64,000 nucleotides of DNA. Origin: Ovis canadensis. Lineage: Eukaryota > Chordata > Mammalia > Artiodactyla > Bovidae. The notes beneath the pieces were generated by a model. That model saw only the letters and a list, made by a program, of their open reading frames with translations, did not search any database and was not told where the DNA came from. The position numbers and the translations under genes are program-made. Where the stretch lies: contig NC_091255.1 in the NCBI RefSeq assembly GCF_042477335.2, positions 22,980,501-23,044,500 of the forward strand, read 5' to 3'. Position 1 is the first letter of the stretch. Every line of letters begins with the position of its first letter. Below, piece after piece: positions 1-12,300 of this stretch.

Positions 1-57
1 TTAACATGTGTGTGTGTGTGTGTGTGTGTGTCTGTGTGTGTCTGTGTGTGTGTGTAT
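1..57. repeat. (TG)n microsatellite
   Basis: TG repeat with occasional TC interruptions at the window edge. Confidence 0.95.
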
Positions 58-420
58 GGAATCTAGAACAATGGTACTGATGAATCCATTTTTCAGGGCA
101 GCAATGAAGATGCAGACATAGAAAAAAGACTTGCGGACACAGTGGAGGAAGGTGAGGATGAGATGAACAGAGAGTAGCATGGAAACATGTACATTACCAT
201 AGGTAGCCAGTGGGAATTTGCTATATGACTGAGGGAGCTCAAATCGGTGCTCTGTGACAACCCAGAGGATTGGGATGGGAAGTGGGAGGGAGGTTCAAGA
301 GGGAGGGGACACATAGATACCAATGGCCGATTCATATTAATGTATGGCAGAAATCAACACAATATTGTAAACCAATTATCCTTCTATTAAAAATAAATAT
401 TTAAAAAAAGAAACAAAAAT
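55..420 (+). mobile_element. Ruminant L1 LINE 3' end with A-rich tail
   Basis: Matches the remembered 3' end of bovine L1: GCTCTGTGACAACCCAGAGG, the purine-rich block, GTAAACCAATTATCCTTCTA and an A-rich tail at 390-420. Truncated at its 5' side by the (TG)n tract. Confidence 0.75.
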
Positions 421-947
421 GACTTGTTAATCTGATACTCAAGCTACCCTTCTAGATTTAACAATCCTTCTAAATTGTGAACCCTTCAGAATCTTCCTCC
501 CCCAGGTTCACCCCAGGACTTTGCCTGAATCCATTCTCTGTTCTTTCCTTAGCAGAGGACATTGGCTTCAGGCTGCCTGCTCTCTGAGGGTAAGACCCAG
601 GCCTTTGTCCACCATCTCCGTTCCAGGTAGATATGCTCCCTACAGATGTGCACAAGGGCACGGGCCAAGAGTGAGCAAAGAAATCCACCCTCAACTCTTT
701 GCCCCAAAGGGCCCTCTCACCGAACTGTGAGTCATTGAAGGGCACTTTTTTCTTTCTGATCGACCCAGAGGAACTCTTGCTTCTAATTGGTTCACCCAGA
801 ATCAGTGCCCCTTCTTCATTGGCTGTTTGGGAGGTGGGCAGGGCCAATTTCCAAATAGTCCGCCCGTAAGAACTCCTGTTTCTAAGTCTACTGAAGGAAA
901 TTCAAGAATCCTTCCATCCAAGTGGCCTCTTTTTCTAAATTCAAAGT

Positions 948-1150
948 GTTAATTGCTCAGTCGGGTCCGACTCTTTGTAATTGCCTGGACCATAGCTTAC
1001 CAGACTCCTCTGCCCATGGAATTCTCCAAGCAAGAATTTTTACTGGAGTGGGTAGCCATTCCCTTCACGGGATCTTCTCAACCCAGGGATCAAACCTGAG
1101 TCTCCTGCATTGCAAGCAGATTCTTTACCGGCTGAGCCACCAGGGAATTC
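948..1150 (-). mobile_element. Bov-tA SINE
   Basis: Reverse orientation: begins with the Bov-A tail CTCAGTCGGGTCCGACTCTT and ends with the tRNA-derived head GAGCCACCAGGGAATTCCC. Borders approximate. Confidence 0.85.
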
Positions 1151-1359
1151 CCACCCCCTCCCACCCCTCCACCCCTCCACCTCCCCACCTCTTTCTAAAC
1201 AATACAAAAATATCTTGTGTGCTGAAGTCCCTAAACCTTAGGATAAGAACACTTGCGTTACATTGCCTCAGATCTTAAGAGATTCCAAATTACCTTTACA
1301 CACATTAACTCATCTAAACCCCACATCGACCCCCCAGTGGTATCATTGTGCCATTTGCT

Positions 1360-1817
1360 TTTTCAGTTCAGTTCAGTCGCTCAGTCATGTCCGACTCTTT
1401 GCGACCCCATGGACTGCAACAGGCCAGGCTTCCTTGTCCTTCACCAACTCCTGGGGCTTGCTCAAAATCATGTCCATCCAGTCAGTGATGCCATCCAACC
1501 ATCTCATCCTCTGTCGTCTCCTTCTCCTCCTGCCTTCAATCTTTCCCAGCACCAGGGTCTTTTCCAGTGAGTCAGTTCTTTGCATCAGGTGGCCAAAGTA
1601 TTGGAGCTTCAGTCCTTCCAATGAATATTCAGGACTGATTTCCTTTAGGATTGACTGTTTTGATCTCCTTGCAGTCCAAGGGACTCCCAAGAGTCTTCTT
1701 CGACACCACAGTTCAAACGCATTAATTCTTCCGCCCTCAGCCTTCTTTATGGTTCAGCTTTCACATCCATATAGGACTACTGGAAAAACCATAGCTTTGA
1801 CTAGACTTTTTTCTTTT
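1360..1817 (-). mobile_element. BovB LINE 3' end
   Basis: Long BovB 3' fragment, including minus-strand codons for the BovB C-terminus ([27 protein letters not shown]). Confidence 0.9.
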
Positions 1818-2329
1818 ATAGGTTAGCAAACTGAACCTGGAAGAGAGACAGTAACCTGTCCGCAGTCTCTAAGGCAGATAATAAAACCAGTTTACTCTGG
1901 CTTACTACGAGTTTGACTAAGCTTTTCACGTAAATCATCTCTCAACCCTTACTGCAATTGTGTGGGATATATTCAGCTAGGCACTTTACACATTTTCTCG
2001 ATCTTCAGGCGACTTTGCAAACTAAATATCATTCACTCTCATCTTACTAAGGAGAAAACAGACCTCTGCAGTCACAAAGTCGAAAGCTGCAGCCTCCCAT
2101 TTATAAAACGTGGACTTCATGATGCCAGGTACGCTGCTCCGTCATCTACAGGCATTGTTCTCTCATTAAATGCTCCTTATTATCACATGACATCGCTATT
2201 CTTATTATCTTCATTTACTACTGAGAAAAAAATAGGTTCAGAGAGGGTGAGTGACTTGCCCAAGACCACACAGCGAGCTGGTGGTGGCTGAGGCAAGATT
2301 CTCATCTGGAGCTCAAATTCAAGTCTTAA

Positions 2330-2425
2330 ACTCCAGGAGTTGGTGATGGACAGGGAGGCCTGGCGTGCTGCAGTCCACGGGGTCACAAAGAGTCGGACAC
2401 GACTGAGCGACTGAATTGAACTGAT
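2330..2425 (+). mobile_element. BovB LINE terminal fragment
   Basis: Only the last 95 bp, GGAGTTGGTGATGGACAGGG to ACACGACTGAGCGACTG, directly upstream of the MMP28 CpG region. Confidence 0.85.
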
Positions 2426-2559
2426 CCCAGCCCAGGGCTCCTTCTCTCATACCCCAGGGCCTCCGTCCCCGTCGGCCCAGTTGAAACAATCGATGACCCT
2501 CGAGTAGGCCAGAATCCCTCTTCCTCGAAGTCTTAGGTAGCCACAACCGCCAGAAGACG

Positions 2560-3320
2560 TTTCCTCCCCTGCCCTGCGCAGAGAGACCCGGATCCGCGCG
2601 GGGAGAGGCCAAGCAGCCTGCGGAAGAGGCGCCTGTTAACACAACAACGCGTTCCAGGAGGCGAGCCGAGTGGGTGGAGCCTGAGTGCCGGGGTCCCGCC
2701 CCCTCTTCCCCCCTCCCTCGCCTCCAGGTCCGGAGCCCTCGGATCCGTGGGCAGGCGCTGCAGGGCTGGAAGACCTCGAAGCCGGCTCGCGACGAAGCGC
2801 CGCGGAGGAACCTCCCGGCGCTCGGAGCCCAGACACAGGCGAGCCCCTGCGACCTTCCCCTCGGCGCTGGGCCGGCGCAGCGCTGGAGCGTCCGCGGGGG
2901 CCCGGGCGCGGCGGACCGACGGCCGGCTGCCCCGCGCCGCGTGCCCGGTGCCCCGCGCAGGGGCGGCGGCTACATGGCCGGGCGGGTCGGCCTGCTGCTC
3001 CGCGTCCTGCCGCTGCTGCTGTGGGGCGGCCTGGACGCCCAGCGCGTAGGCCGGGAGCTGCTCCGGGAGGCGGAGGTACGCGCTGAGAGCCGGGCGGAGA
3101 GGGTCCGCGCGCTGGGGACCGGCCCGAACTTTGCAGTCAGGCCACCCAGCCGCCCCATCTGCGCTGACCGTCGGCGTGACCCTCCCTCGTCCTCCTCACC
3201 CTTCACACCTGCACGCGAAGGGCGGCGTTCTCTTCCCTCCCATCCCGAGGCGCCAAGCCGGGGCTGAAACCACACGGACACGCAGATCCGCACCGGGTTC
3301 GCAGGAGACGGGGAACGGGT
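2560..3320 (+). promoter_or_regulatory. MMP28: CpG-rich MMP28 promoter / 5'UTR region
   Basis: Dense CG dinucleotides and high GC surround the MMP28 start, flanked by AT-rich repeat DNA on both sides. No TATA box is evident just upstream, so a CpG-type promoter is inferred. The exact transcription start cannot be fixed from sequence alone. Confidence 0.65.
2974..3075 (+). CDS. MMP28: MMP28 coding exon 1 (signal peptide)
   Basis: 102 nt, 34 codons, ends in phase 0 at GAG|GTACGC. It encodes the Leu-rich signal peptide and the first propeptide residues. It sits inside the CpG-rich segment. Confidence 0.93.
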
Positions 3321-6300
3321 CAGGGATAAAATGGAATAGATAGGCAAGAACTGAGGAAGAGGGGACTCCCACACCCTAGTTTGGGGCGCAGCCACTGTCT
3401 CTGACTGCCTGGGCTGGGGAGATTTAGCAGTTCATTCATCCGACGCCCAGAGCCCTCCCCGAGTCAGACGCTCCTGAGACTCCCAGATTGGTGGGAAGAG
3501 GGTACCGCTGGGGGGGCCCGACACTGGGAAAAGCTCTGGCTCCCTGAGCTGGTGCAGCCGCTGACCAGCTGAGACAGGTGAGCGCCCAAGCTCAGAACTA
3601 GTTTCCCGTCTCTAAAATGGGTAAGAGGAGCACTCTCTCTTTTTTTTTTTTCTTTGCCCGGCATGTGGGATCTAAGTTCCTCAACTAAGGGTTGAACCTC
3701 GGCCCTTGACAGTAAAAGCATGGAGTCGTAACCACTGGACCATGGCTGAATTCCCCAAAGCAGCATATTCTTTTTTAAAATAATAACACTAATTTTTTAT
3801 TTGTTTGTTTTTGGCTGGGTCTTCTTTCCCTGGGTTTTCCTTGCCAAGCCGGGCTTTTCTCTAGTTTGGGGAGCGGGGGCTACTCTCTAGTTGTCGCGTT
3901 CGGCTTCTCCTTGCCTTGGCTTCTCCTGTCGCTGAGCACAGGATCTAGAGAGCGGAGGGGTGCGGAGGGCTCCCTCCAGTAGTTGCGCGGTTCCCCGGCG
4001 CTAGGAGTTGCGGCGCAGGGGCTTCAGTTGCTCCCATGTATGAGGGCTCTTCCGGGATCAGTGATGGAACCCATGCCTCCTGCCTTGGCAGGCAAATTCT
4101 TTACCCCTGAGCCACCAGGGACGCCCCAAGAGTAGCATACTCTTGAGTTGTTTCTAAGGAGCTTTAAACAATGCTTCAGGACTGAACTTGAGAAAGGTAG
4201 GTGGGGAGGTGGAAGTGACCCTTAAAGATTTCCCATCTCATTTTTCCTCCCTTGGACTCAACTGCTTGGTGTAGGTGGCACAAGGGGAACCTTTTGTGAA
4301 GTGGAGGTAGAGATGAATTTGGGGCATCTATTGTCTAGATAAAGATGATTGTAATAATATATACCAGTTTCATTTCTTTCTTCCCCATAGAAGCATCTCT
4401 GTCTGTGTTTTTATCTCTTCCCTGGATTAGAACTGAAGTCTCTGCTATTTTTAAGGAGTAGGGATCCAAGTTAGTTTTAAATGACTGAGCCCAGCACTCT
4501 GCCCTGAGACTCTTACTCCTCTAATAGCATCATTCCTGCCCAGAAACTGCCAGATGCAAGCTTCTCAGTATCCTCACTCCCCTCCCCTAGAAGAGGGAGA
4601 ATCTCCAAACGTAAGAACTCTGCAGAATGAGGAGGGCCACCTCCGAACCGCTCTGCCTTCCACCAGCCGGCTCCCATCACTGCTCTGAAATATTTGGAAA
4701 TGGCCCCACATCCATGAGGGTCCTCCAACTCCTTCACTCCCTCCCCTTCTAAGCACTGGTCTCTTGCTCTGTGCTCTGCTTTTGCACATTGAAGAATCAC
4801 TTTGTTTCTCTGATGTGTCTTACAACATCAAGTGCCGAGTCCTTCTGGCCCCAGGAGAAGGCTTCCGTGGACCAAGCCAAGTCTTGTTAAGAGTCCCACC
4901 CCATCTCCTCCCAAGTCCAGGTCCCAGGCAATCCTTGGCAGGAGAATAGAGACTGTATCACTGCCGCCCATGCCTGTGGTGGCCCCAGATGGAGAGAATT
5001 TCATCTTGGGGTGTGCTTGGGAAACATAATATCTAGCAGACTGAGTCTCTTTCCATCTATTTAACATAATTGAACGAAGCAGACTTTTTTTGTTACCTCT
5101 GAGAACAAGAGATATTTCTAAAAGCATGAAGAACTCTGGAAATGTGCAGTAGGTGTGGTCCCTATATGCATAAATACATATGCAAAGTGCGTCGTGTTCG
5201 TATGTCTATATGTGTTTCTGTATATGATCAATTGCATGGGCTTCAGTGTCAGACAGACCTATGCACAAAAAACCACAGGTAAATTATTTAACCTCTAAAT
5301 AAGCCTTGGTTTTCTTTTCTGTATAATGGGGTTAGTAATGCCTATTCCACAAGATTTTGGTGTGGTTTCATGAGATAATGTATGTGAAATGCGTTCTAGA
5401 CTCAGCACGATGCCTAGTGTGTAGAAAACAGCTTATCAAAGAAAATTGCTCTCAATGTTGTTCTTGTTGGTGTTATTTTAGAAAGTTGTGACCCCCTGGA
5501 CCATAGCCTGCCAGGCTTCTCTATTCTAGGCTCCTCTATCCAGACAAGAATACTGAAGTGGGTTGCCACTCCCTTCTCCAGGGGATATTCCTGACCCAGG
5601 GATCAAACTCAGATCTCCTGCCCTGCAAGCAGATTCTTTACCATCTGAGCCACCAGGGAAACAGAGCTTCAGAGTAAAGTCCTGGTTTGGTGACTAGTTT
5701 TCCTAGAGCAGTAACACAGGACATAATATGTAAGGCAACTATTTTCAGCATTTGACAACAAGGCTGTGATTCCTAAGAGATGGTATTGCAGTTACTATAG
5801 CTACGTTACAGATTACTTCAAATTTCAGCGAAGCAAAAGAACCATTTATTGTGTTCATAGCTACTGTGGGTTAGAATTTCAAACAAGGCCCATGAGGGCA
5901 GCTTGTGTGTGCTCTGCAGCATCTGGAGATGGAACCATCTGAAGGCTGCTTACTCACCTGTCTGGCAGTTGCTGCTTGCTGTCAGCTGGGGGCCTCCGTT
6001 CCTCTCCATGTGGGCCTATCCCCGTGGTCTCTGTCTGTGGGCTAGTTTGGGCTACCTCCAAACACGGTAGTGGGGTCTCCAGGCTGAGTGTTGAGAGAGA
6101 GAAGAGTAAGAGAAGCAGAAGGTGTATGTCTTTATGACCTAGACGAAGAAGTTGCATGGCATCGCTTCTTTTTTTTTTAAAGACTGTATATTTATTTTGG
6201 CTGCGCTGGGTCTCCCTTGCTGCATGTGGGCTTTCTCTAGTTTTGGTGGCTGGGGACTGCTCTCTGTGTGCAGTGCTAGAGCCTCTCATTGTAGTGGCTT

Positions 6301-9300
6301 CTCTTGTTCTAGAACACAGGCTCTAGGGCATCCAGGCTTCAGTATTCGTGGCCACAGTCCTAGTTGCCCCGCAGCAGGGGGGTTCATCCTTGGCCAGGGA
6401 TGGAACCTGGGTCCGCTGCACTGGCAGGCAGATTCTTAACCACTGGCCCACCGGGGAAGTCCTGTGTATATTCCTGTGCCCTGCACGCATGGCTCTGTGT
6501 GTCCCCTGTGTGCACACAAAGAAATAAAATCAAGGGTTTTCCGGAGTGGGCTTTGCCTGGGAGGGGTCTGACTGCTTACAAAGCTGCATTGTGAACGAGG
6601 TCATTGTTGCCCACTTAGGAAAACCGGGACTGTTCACAGCGTTAATGAATAGGAAGTGCCTCCATTGCTGAGTTGCCAGACAGAGAGTTAATGAATGACA
6701 TCACCACCCAGGCCCCCCTCCCATTCCCAGCCAGGCCCTGTCCTGTTCTCGGGCAGCACAGACTGTCCCAAGGGATCTGTCTGTCTACCATGCATTGCTT
6801 GGACTTTCTTTAGAACAACCAGGCAGTGTGTCCAGGACCTGCCTTCCATATCTGTGTAGCTACTCCCAGTGCGTGGGTGCAACAGGGAGCTGGGTGATTT
6901 GTCTCTCTGGGGAGACTTTGGAGCTTCTGTGGAATATCCTCCCCCAGATGCAGTGTCTGCTTCTCATGCCCTAGAGCCAGTCGCCTGACTTCATGTGAGT
7001 CAGAAACCCAGAAGCCTGGGTGTGGAAGCCGTTCCCAAGAGCTCCGCTCTGTGACTCACAGGGTGCACAAGAGGCTCTGAAGGGTCTCAGAGGACCAAGA
7101 GTTGATGGAAAAGCAGTCGTCGAGCCAGTCTGAAAAAAACAAGACGTCTAGTGAAAGCTGGATGTTGGAAGCAGGGACACAGAAGAGAGAGACTATTGGA
7201 TAACTCTCCCTAAACACAACCTTCCTTGGTACATTTTTTGTTTTAATATTTTTATATTTATTTGGCTGTGCCACGTCTTAGTTGCAGCATTCAGGATCTT
7301 AATTCCTTGTCCAGGGATCGAACCCAGGCCCTGTGCACTGGGAGAGTGGAGTCTTAGCCACTGGACACCAGGGAAGTCCCCAGATTGGGACATTATTTTA
7401 TGCCTTAAACTTAACCCCACATCCAGTGAGGACTATGGCTCCATACAGTCTGGTTATTTGACATGAGAAAAAAATAACAAGATGGGATGTGGCTGGAGAG
7501 TGGGCAGTTAATGTTTTCCAACTTCCTTAAGGATGGAAAGTGAAAGCAAGCATGGGGATTACGGTAAGAGGTATCTAGGTTATACCCAGACAGAACTCTG
7601 TGAATATTGAACCAGGGACAAGGGAAAGGAGGAGTAGAGGAAGGGAGTCAGAAGAGAAGGGGAGGTCTTCCCCCAAAATAAAGGAAAAGGGCCAAGCTGG
7701 TCCCACTGCCCTGAGGCCTTCAGTAGGCTCCAGAAGTCAGAGCAAAAGCAGTGAATTCTGGAAGCAGATGTTTGCCTTTGTGAAGAACGTACTCAAGTGC
7801 TGTAGAATGCTTGTGGCTTGTCAGATGGCCCCTTTGGATGTCATGGGAGATGTGATCCCAGCCTCTTTCTTGAAAGCCAGAGTTCCCTGCCTAAGCAGAC
7901 TCTTCCCTCTGCTCCTGCTTGCAGAGGAGACAGAAGGAATCTAGCTAGAAACGCCCCCAGTTTTACCTTTTTAAATCTGAGGGCCGTCTCCCAGGAGCCA
8001 GAGCAGGCTGGACCCTGATCCTTCAATTTTAAAGCATCTGAGTCACTTGTTTAAATGTGAAATAAGACTTCCTGGGATAGGTTTTCGAGAATTTGGATTC
8101 AAGTATGACACCCTGTGGACTTCCCTGGTGGCTCAGCTGGTAAAGAATCCGCCTGCAATGTGGGAGACCCGGGTTCAGTCCCTGAGTTGGAAAGATCCCC
8201 TGGAGGAGGGCATGGCAGGCCACTCCAGTATTCTTGCCTGGAGAATCCCCATGGACAGAGGAGCCTGGAGGGCCTATAGTCCAGGGGTTTCAAAGAGTCA
8301 GACACGACTGAATGACTAAGCACAACACAGCATATGAGACACTGTACTCCCTTGAAACTTACTTTTCTCGTTTTTAGAATGGGAATAACAACGCCTGTCC
8401 TGCCTATGTTCTTGCAAGGTAATTGTGATGCTCAAGGAAAATCAGATGCCCTGAAAACTTTGCAATAGGCAAGAGCTCCCTGTGCTCCTGATGACCAGAA
8501 AATATGTTTATTCATGGAATGTGCCAAGAGAGGGCTTGGGCTTCCCGGATGGCTCTAGCGGTAAAGAACCCGCCTGCCTGTGCAGGAGACATAAGAGACA
8601 CAGGCTTGATCCTTGGGTTGGGAAGATCCACGGGAGAGGGGCATGGCAACCCCCTGCAGTATTCTTGCCTGGAGAATCCCATGGACAGAGGAGCCTGGCA
8701 GGCTATAGTCTGTAAGGTCACAAACAGATGTGACTGAAGCGCCTTAGCATGCAGGCCAAGACAGAAAGTCAGCTATCACCCCCTGCATCTTGACTTAGCT
8801 AATAGGGCTACAGATGTATTGGATGATAAGCAAGAATCACGCGCAGGCACTATAGAAAGATTAAAATCAAGAGGAAACACAATATGAGAAGGAAAAGATC
8901 ATAGGTAAAGCAATGTGGTTTCTGCATGAGCTTGCCATTTTGCAATTTTCCTAGTTCTTTGTTTCATATTTGCTGCTGCAGTTCTTTTTTAAATTATTTC
9001 TTTCTTTGGCAGTATTGGGTCTCCGTTGCAGCATGCAGGGTCTTTTGCTGCGGTGCATAGACTTTTCTTTAGTTGTGGCATTCAGGCTCAGTAGTTGTGG
9101 CTCACAGGCTTAGTTGCTCCGCGGCATGTGGGATCTTAGTTCCCTGACCAGGGATCAAACAAGTGTCCCCTGCATTGTCAGCCAGATTCTTAACCAGTGG
9201 GCCACCAGAGAAGTCCTTGCAATTCTTTGATATGGAAGATGTCCCGGCCACTCTGTGGACATGAGACTGTAAGCTGGTCCCTCCTCAACTCATCTACCAA

Positions 9301-12300
9301 AGGTCCCTTCCAGCAATAAAGTTCTGTGTCTGTAAAGGGGAAAATAACACTTTTAATGACGCAACTATCATAAAACCTTCCCAAAGCTTCCTGTTACTGG
9401 ATTTTCACAATGCTCCTGTGAAAAACAGAAGGCAGTATTCCTAACCCCATTTCATATTTTGGGGGCACAGAAAGGTTGAGTAACTGTCAGATAGTTCACA
9501 CAGCTAATCAGTTGCAGAAGCGAGACTACAATAATAGGAGGAACTGGCGTAGATCTTAGCTCTAATCCAATCCCCTCACTTTATTTCTTTTAATATTTAT
9601 TTATTTGGCTGCACTGGTTGCATCGTGTGGGATCTAGTTTCCTGACCAGGGATCCAACCCAGGCCCCCTGCTTTGGGAGCATGGAATCTTAGTCACGGGA
9701 CCACCAGGGAGGTCTTGCAACCCCCTCGTTTTATAGAAGAGGAAACTGAAGCCAGAGAGGCACAGGACTTGCTTAAGGACACACAGTTCCCCGCAGCACC
9801 AAGAATAAAGTTCAAGTGCTCAGTCCACGGCCCTTGCCCTGCCCGGCTCATGACTCAGAGCTCTGGGATTCATTTGCTACACCTTACCGCTAGTCTTGCC
9901 CTGCTCAGAAGTGGCCAGAACTTTCCCTTCCTTCAGGCACTGGGTGGACTGGGCTCGACACACCCTCCTAGGACAAGTCAGGACAGATGAAGGACTCGAA
10001 CCCCTGAAATTCTGATCCCTCTCAGGTTTCTGGGTCTGGGGAGAACCATTTTCCTTTTTCTCAGACACCACAGTCACTCCCAGGGCTTTATGGAGGCGAC
10101 TCCCCAGGCAAGCGGCCCCAGCCCTGAGTGAGTGGGTGAGGCAGGCTCGCACAAACTTTGAGACCTGAGAGGGTGAATCATGGAGGCACACAGCCCTCCA
10201 GCTTCCTCTTCTTGCAGCTCCAGCCCTGGGCTCCGAGGGGGACATGATAGGGTGAGGACAGGGCAGAGAGAAAACCTGATGTTTGAACTGCGAGGCAGAG
10301 AGGAGCTCTGGGGCATGGCCTCCGTGAAGGGGGACAGGAGTGATCCCAGGGGCAGCTCAGGGAGCCCCTGAGCGCGCACAGCACAGCCCCCCAAGCCTAC
10401 GTTTTCTCCGGGCGTCTCTTGGCCACGCTGTCACCTGTGTGCATGCATGCTAAGTCACTTCAGTCGTGTCTGACTCTTTGTGACCCCATGGACTGTAGCC
10501 CGCCAGGCTCCTCTGTCCGTGGGATTCTCCAGGCAGGGATACTGGAGCGGGTTGCCATGCCCTCCTCCAGGACATCTTTCAAGCCAGGGATGGAAGCTGC
10601 TTCTCTTATGTCTCCTGCATCGGCAGGCGGGTTCTTTAGTGCCACCTGGGAACCCCCTCCGGCCCTGCACCCCTACTCTTTCTCCCAGGCAGAGAGGGGA
10701 GTTTCTCTCAGCTTTGCAGGAGGAAAACTGAGGCGTGGCAAAAGGGGCACACAGAAGGGGGTGAGGGAGACCTGCAGGAGCAGAGGGCATCTCAGCCCTG
10801 CCTCCTCCTCACCCTGAGATGGGGGGCTCCCTCCACTTGATAGAACTTGAGGACACTCAGTATAAAGGGGCCCCTGCCTGTAACTGAAATATTTTAAAAT
10901 ATGTGCATATTAAACACCCCTGGAGGAGGAAATGGCAACCCACTCCTGCAGTCTTGCCTGGAGAATCCCACAGACAGAGGAGCCTGGCAGGCTACCATCC
11001 ATGGGGTTGCAAAGAGTGGGACACGACTGAGCACGCATTTATACTAAACATAGAATAACTATAAGGGAGTTCTGAAATCCTGATAATCCCCATTACAGCA
11101 TTTCGGTGCTTTTATGGAAATATAAAGTGTCAGATTCTTAACATTTCTTTTACTCATTCTCTTGGTGTCTCTTGGCTGGTGTCCTGGATATTTGCGCGCT
11201 CTGCCTGCTGGAAATTCAGCTCTGCCTTGAAACCCACAGATTCCCAAAGAGCAGGCAGCCCAGGGCTTCCCCTCTGATAGACCCCTGAAAAAGCCTCCAG
11301 CCCCATCCTGCCCTCCACCCACCTTGCCTGCCAGAAGTACCAGGCGCTGGCAGCCCAGCCAGGAAACAGGAGACGCCGCTAGTCCACTTCCTCTCTCTCC
11401 CCACCGCTCTGTCCGAGGCTTTCATAGTTCCAGAACCAGAGCCAACTCCCTGATAAGGGCTGGGTGGGTTTAGGGGGAAGAACACAAGGAGTGCCACCTT
11501 GTTGGCCTGTGACTCAGTCTCTCCCAGGTCACTCACCCAGCAAAACCACTTCTAAGGAAACATTAATTCCTCCCTGGCTTCCTGTAGAAAGCCACTCTTT
11601 CCACCCTCCCCGAGGGAGGGGGAAGAGGCACGGAAGAGAACCAGGCACCTGGCTGGAGTAAGGCAGGTCTGAGGTGGAGGGCCTGATTAACAGAGGCACA
11701 ACTGCCTTGTTCAAAGCACTTCCTGTCTCGTAGAGGGGTTGCCTTCCGAAAGTCTCTTGTTGATTTCCCCACTAAGGTCGATCAGCCAGATCAACTGTGT
11801 ATTGCGTGTTCACTATATACCAGACAACTATGCTAGATGGACAGTACTGTGTTTAATCCTACTGAGAATCCAGTGGGGTTATTTCTGTTCTCACACTGTG
11901 GGTGAAGAAATGGAAGCTCAGAGAGGTCCCTGGCCACCCAGCAGAGTCAGGGTGGGGAACAGATTCTTGATTCTAAGCCTAGCGGCTATTCTATAATGCC
12001 ACACTAGTTTAAGCCATAGTCTTCCAGAGCTCCTTTAATCCAAGGTGCAACCCCAAACAGTGTACTTATGCAAAGAGACTGGAGAAGGGAATGGCAACCC
12101 ATTCCACTATTCTTGCCTGGGAAATCCCATGGACAGAGGAGCCTGGCGGGCTACAGTCCATGAGGTCACTCAGACACAAATTAGCGACTAAACCACCACC
12201 AGCATGCAAAGAGAAAGAGGGAAACGGTAGTGCTGAAATACCGATAAATTAGCACAGAAAAACAATAAAATGGACTTGGAAAGAGTTTGTCTAGAACAAG

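Noticed and set aside
470-847. 125-codon minus-strand open frame upstream of MMP28
   Set aside because: No recognisable domain, no splice framework, and non-repeat DNA of this size often holds such a frame by chance.
1385-1690. 101-codon minus-strand frame with Arg-rich stretch
   Set aside because: It is the BovB C-terminal coding remnant, not a host gene.
2674-2973. In-frame extension of MMP28 upstream of the chosen ATG
   Set aside because: It contains no ATG; human similarity starts at the ATG at 2974. It is 5'UTR read through.
8115-8190. tRNA-gene-like A/B box sequences in SINE heads (here and in the other Bov-tA and CHR copies)
   Set aside because: They are tRNA-derived SINE promoters lacking a foldable cloverleaf and 3' acceptor end, so no tRNA gene is called.
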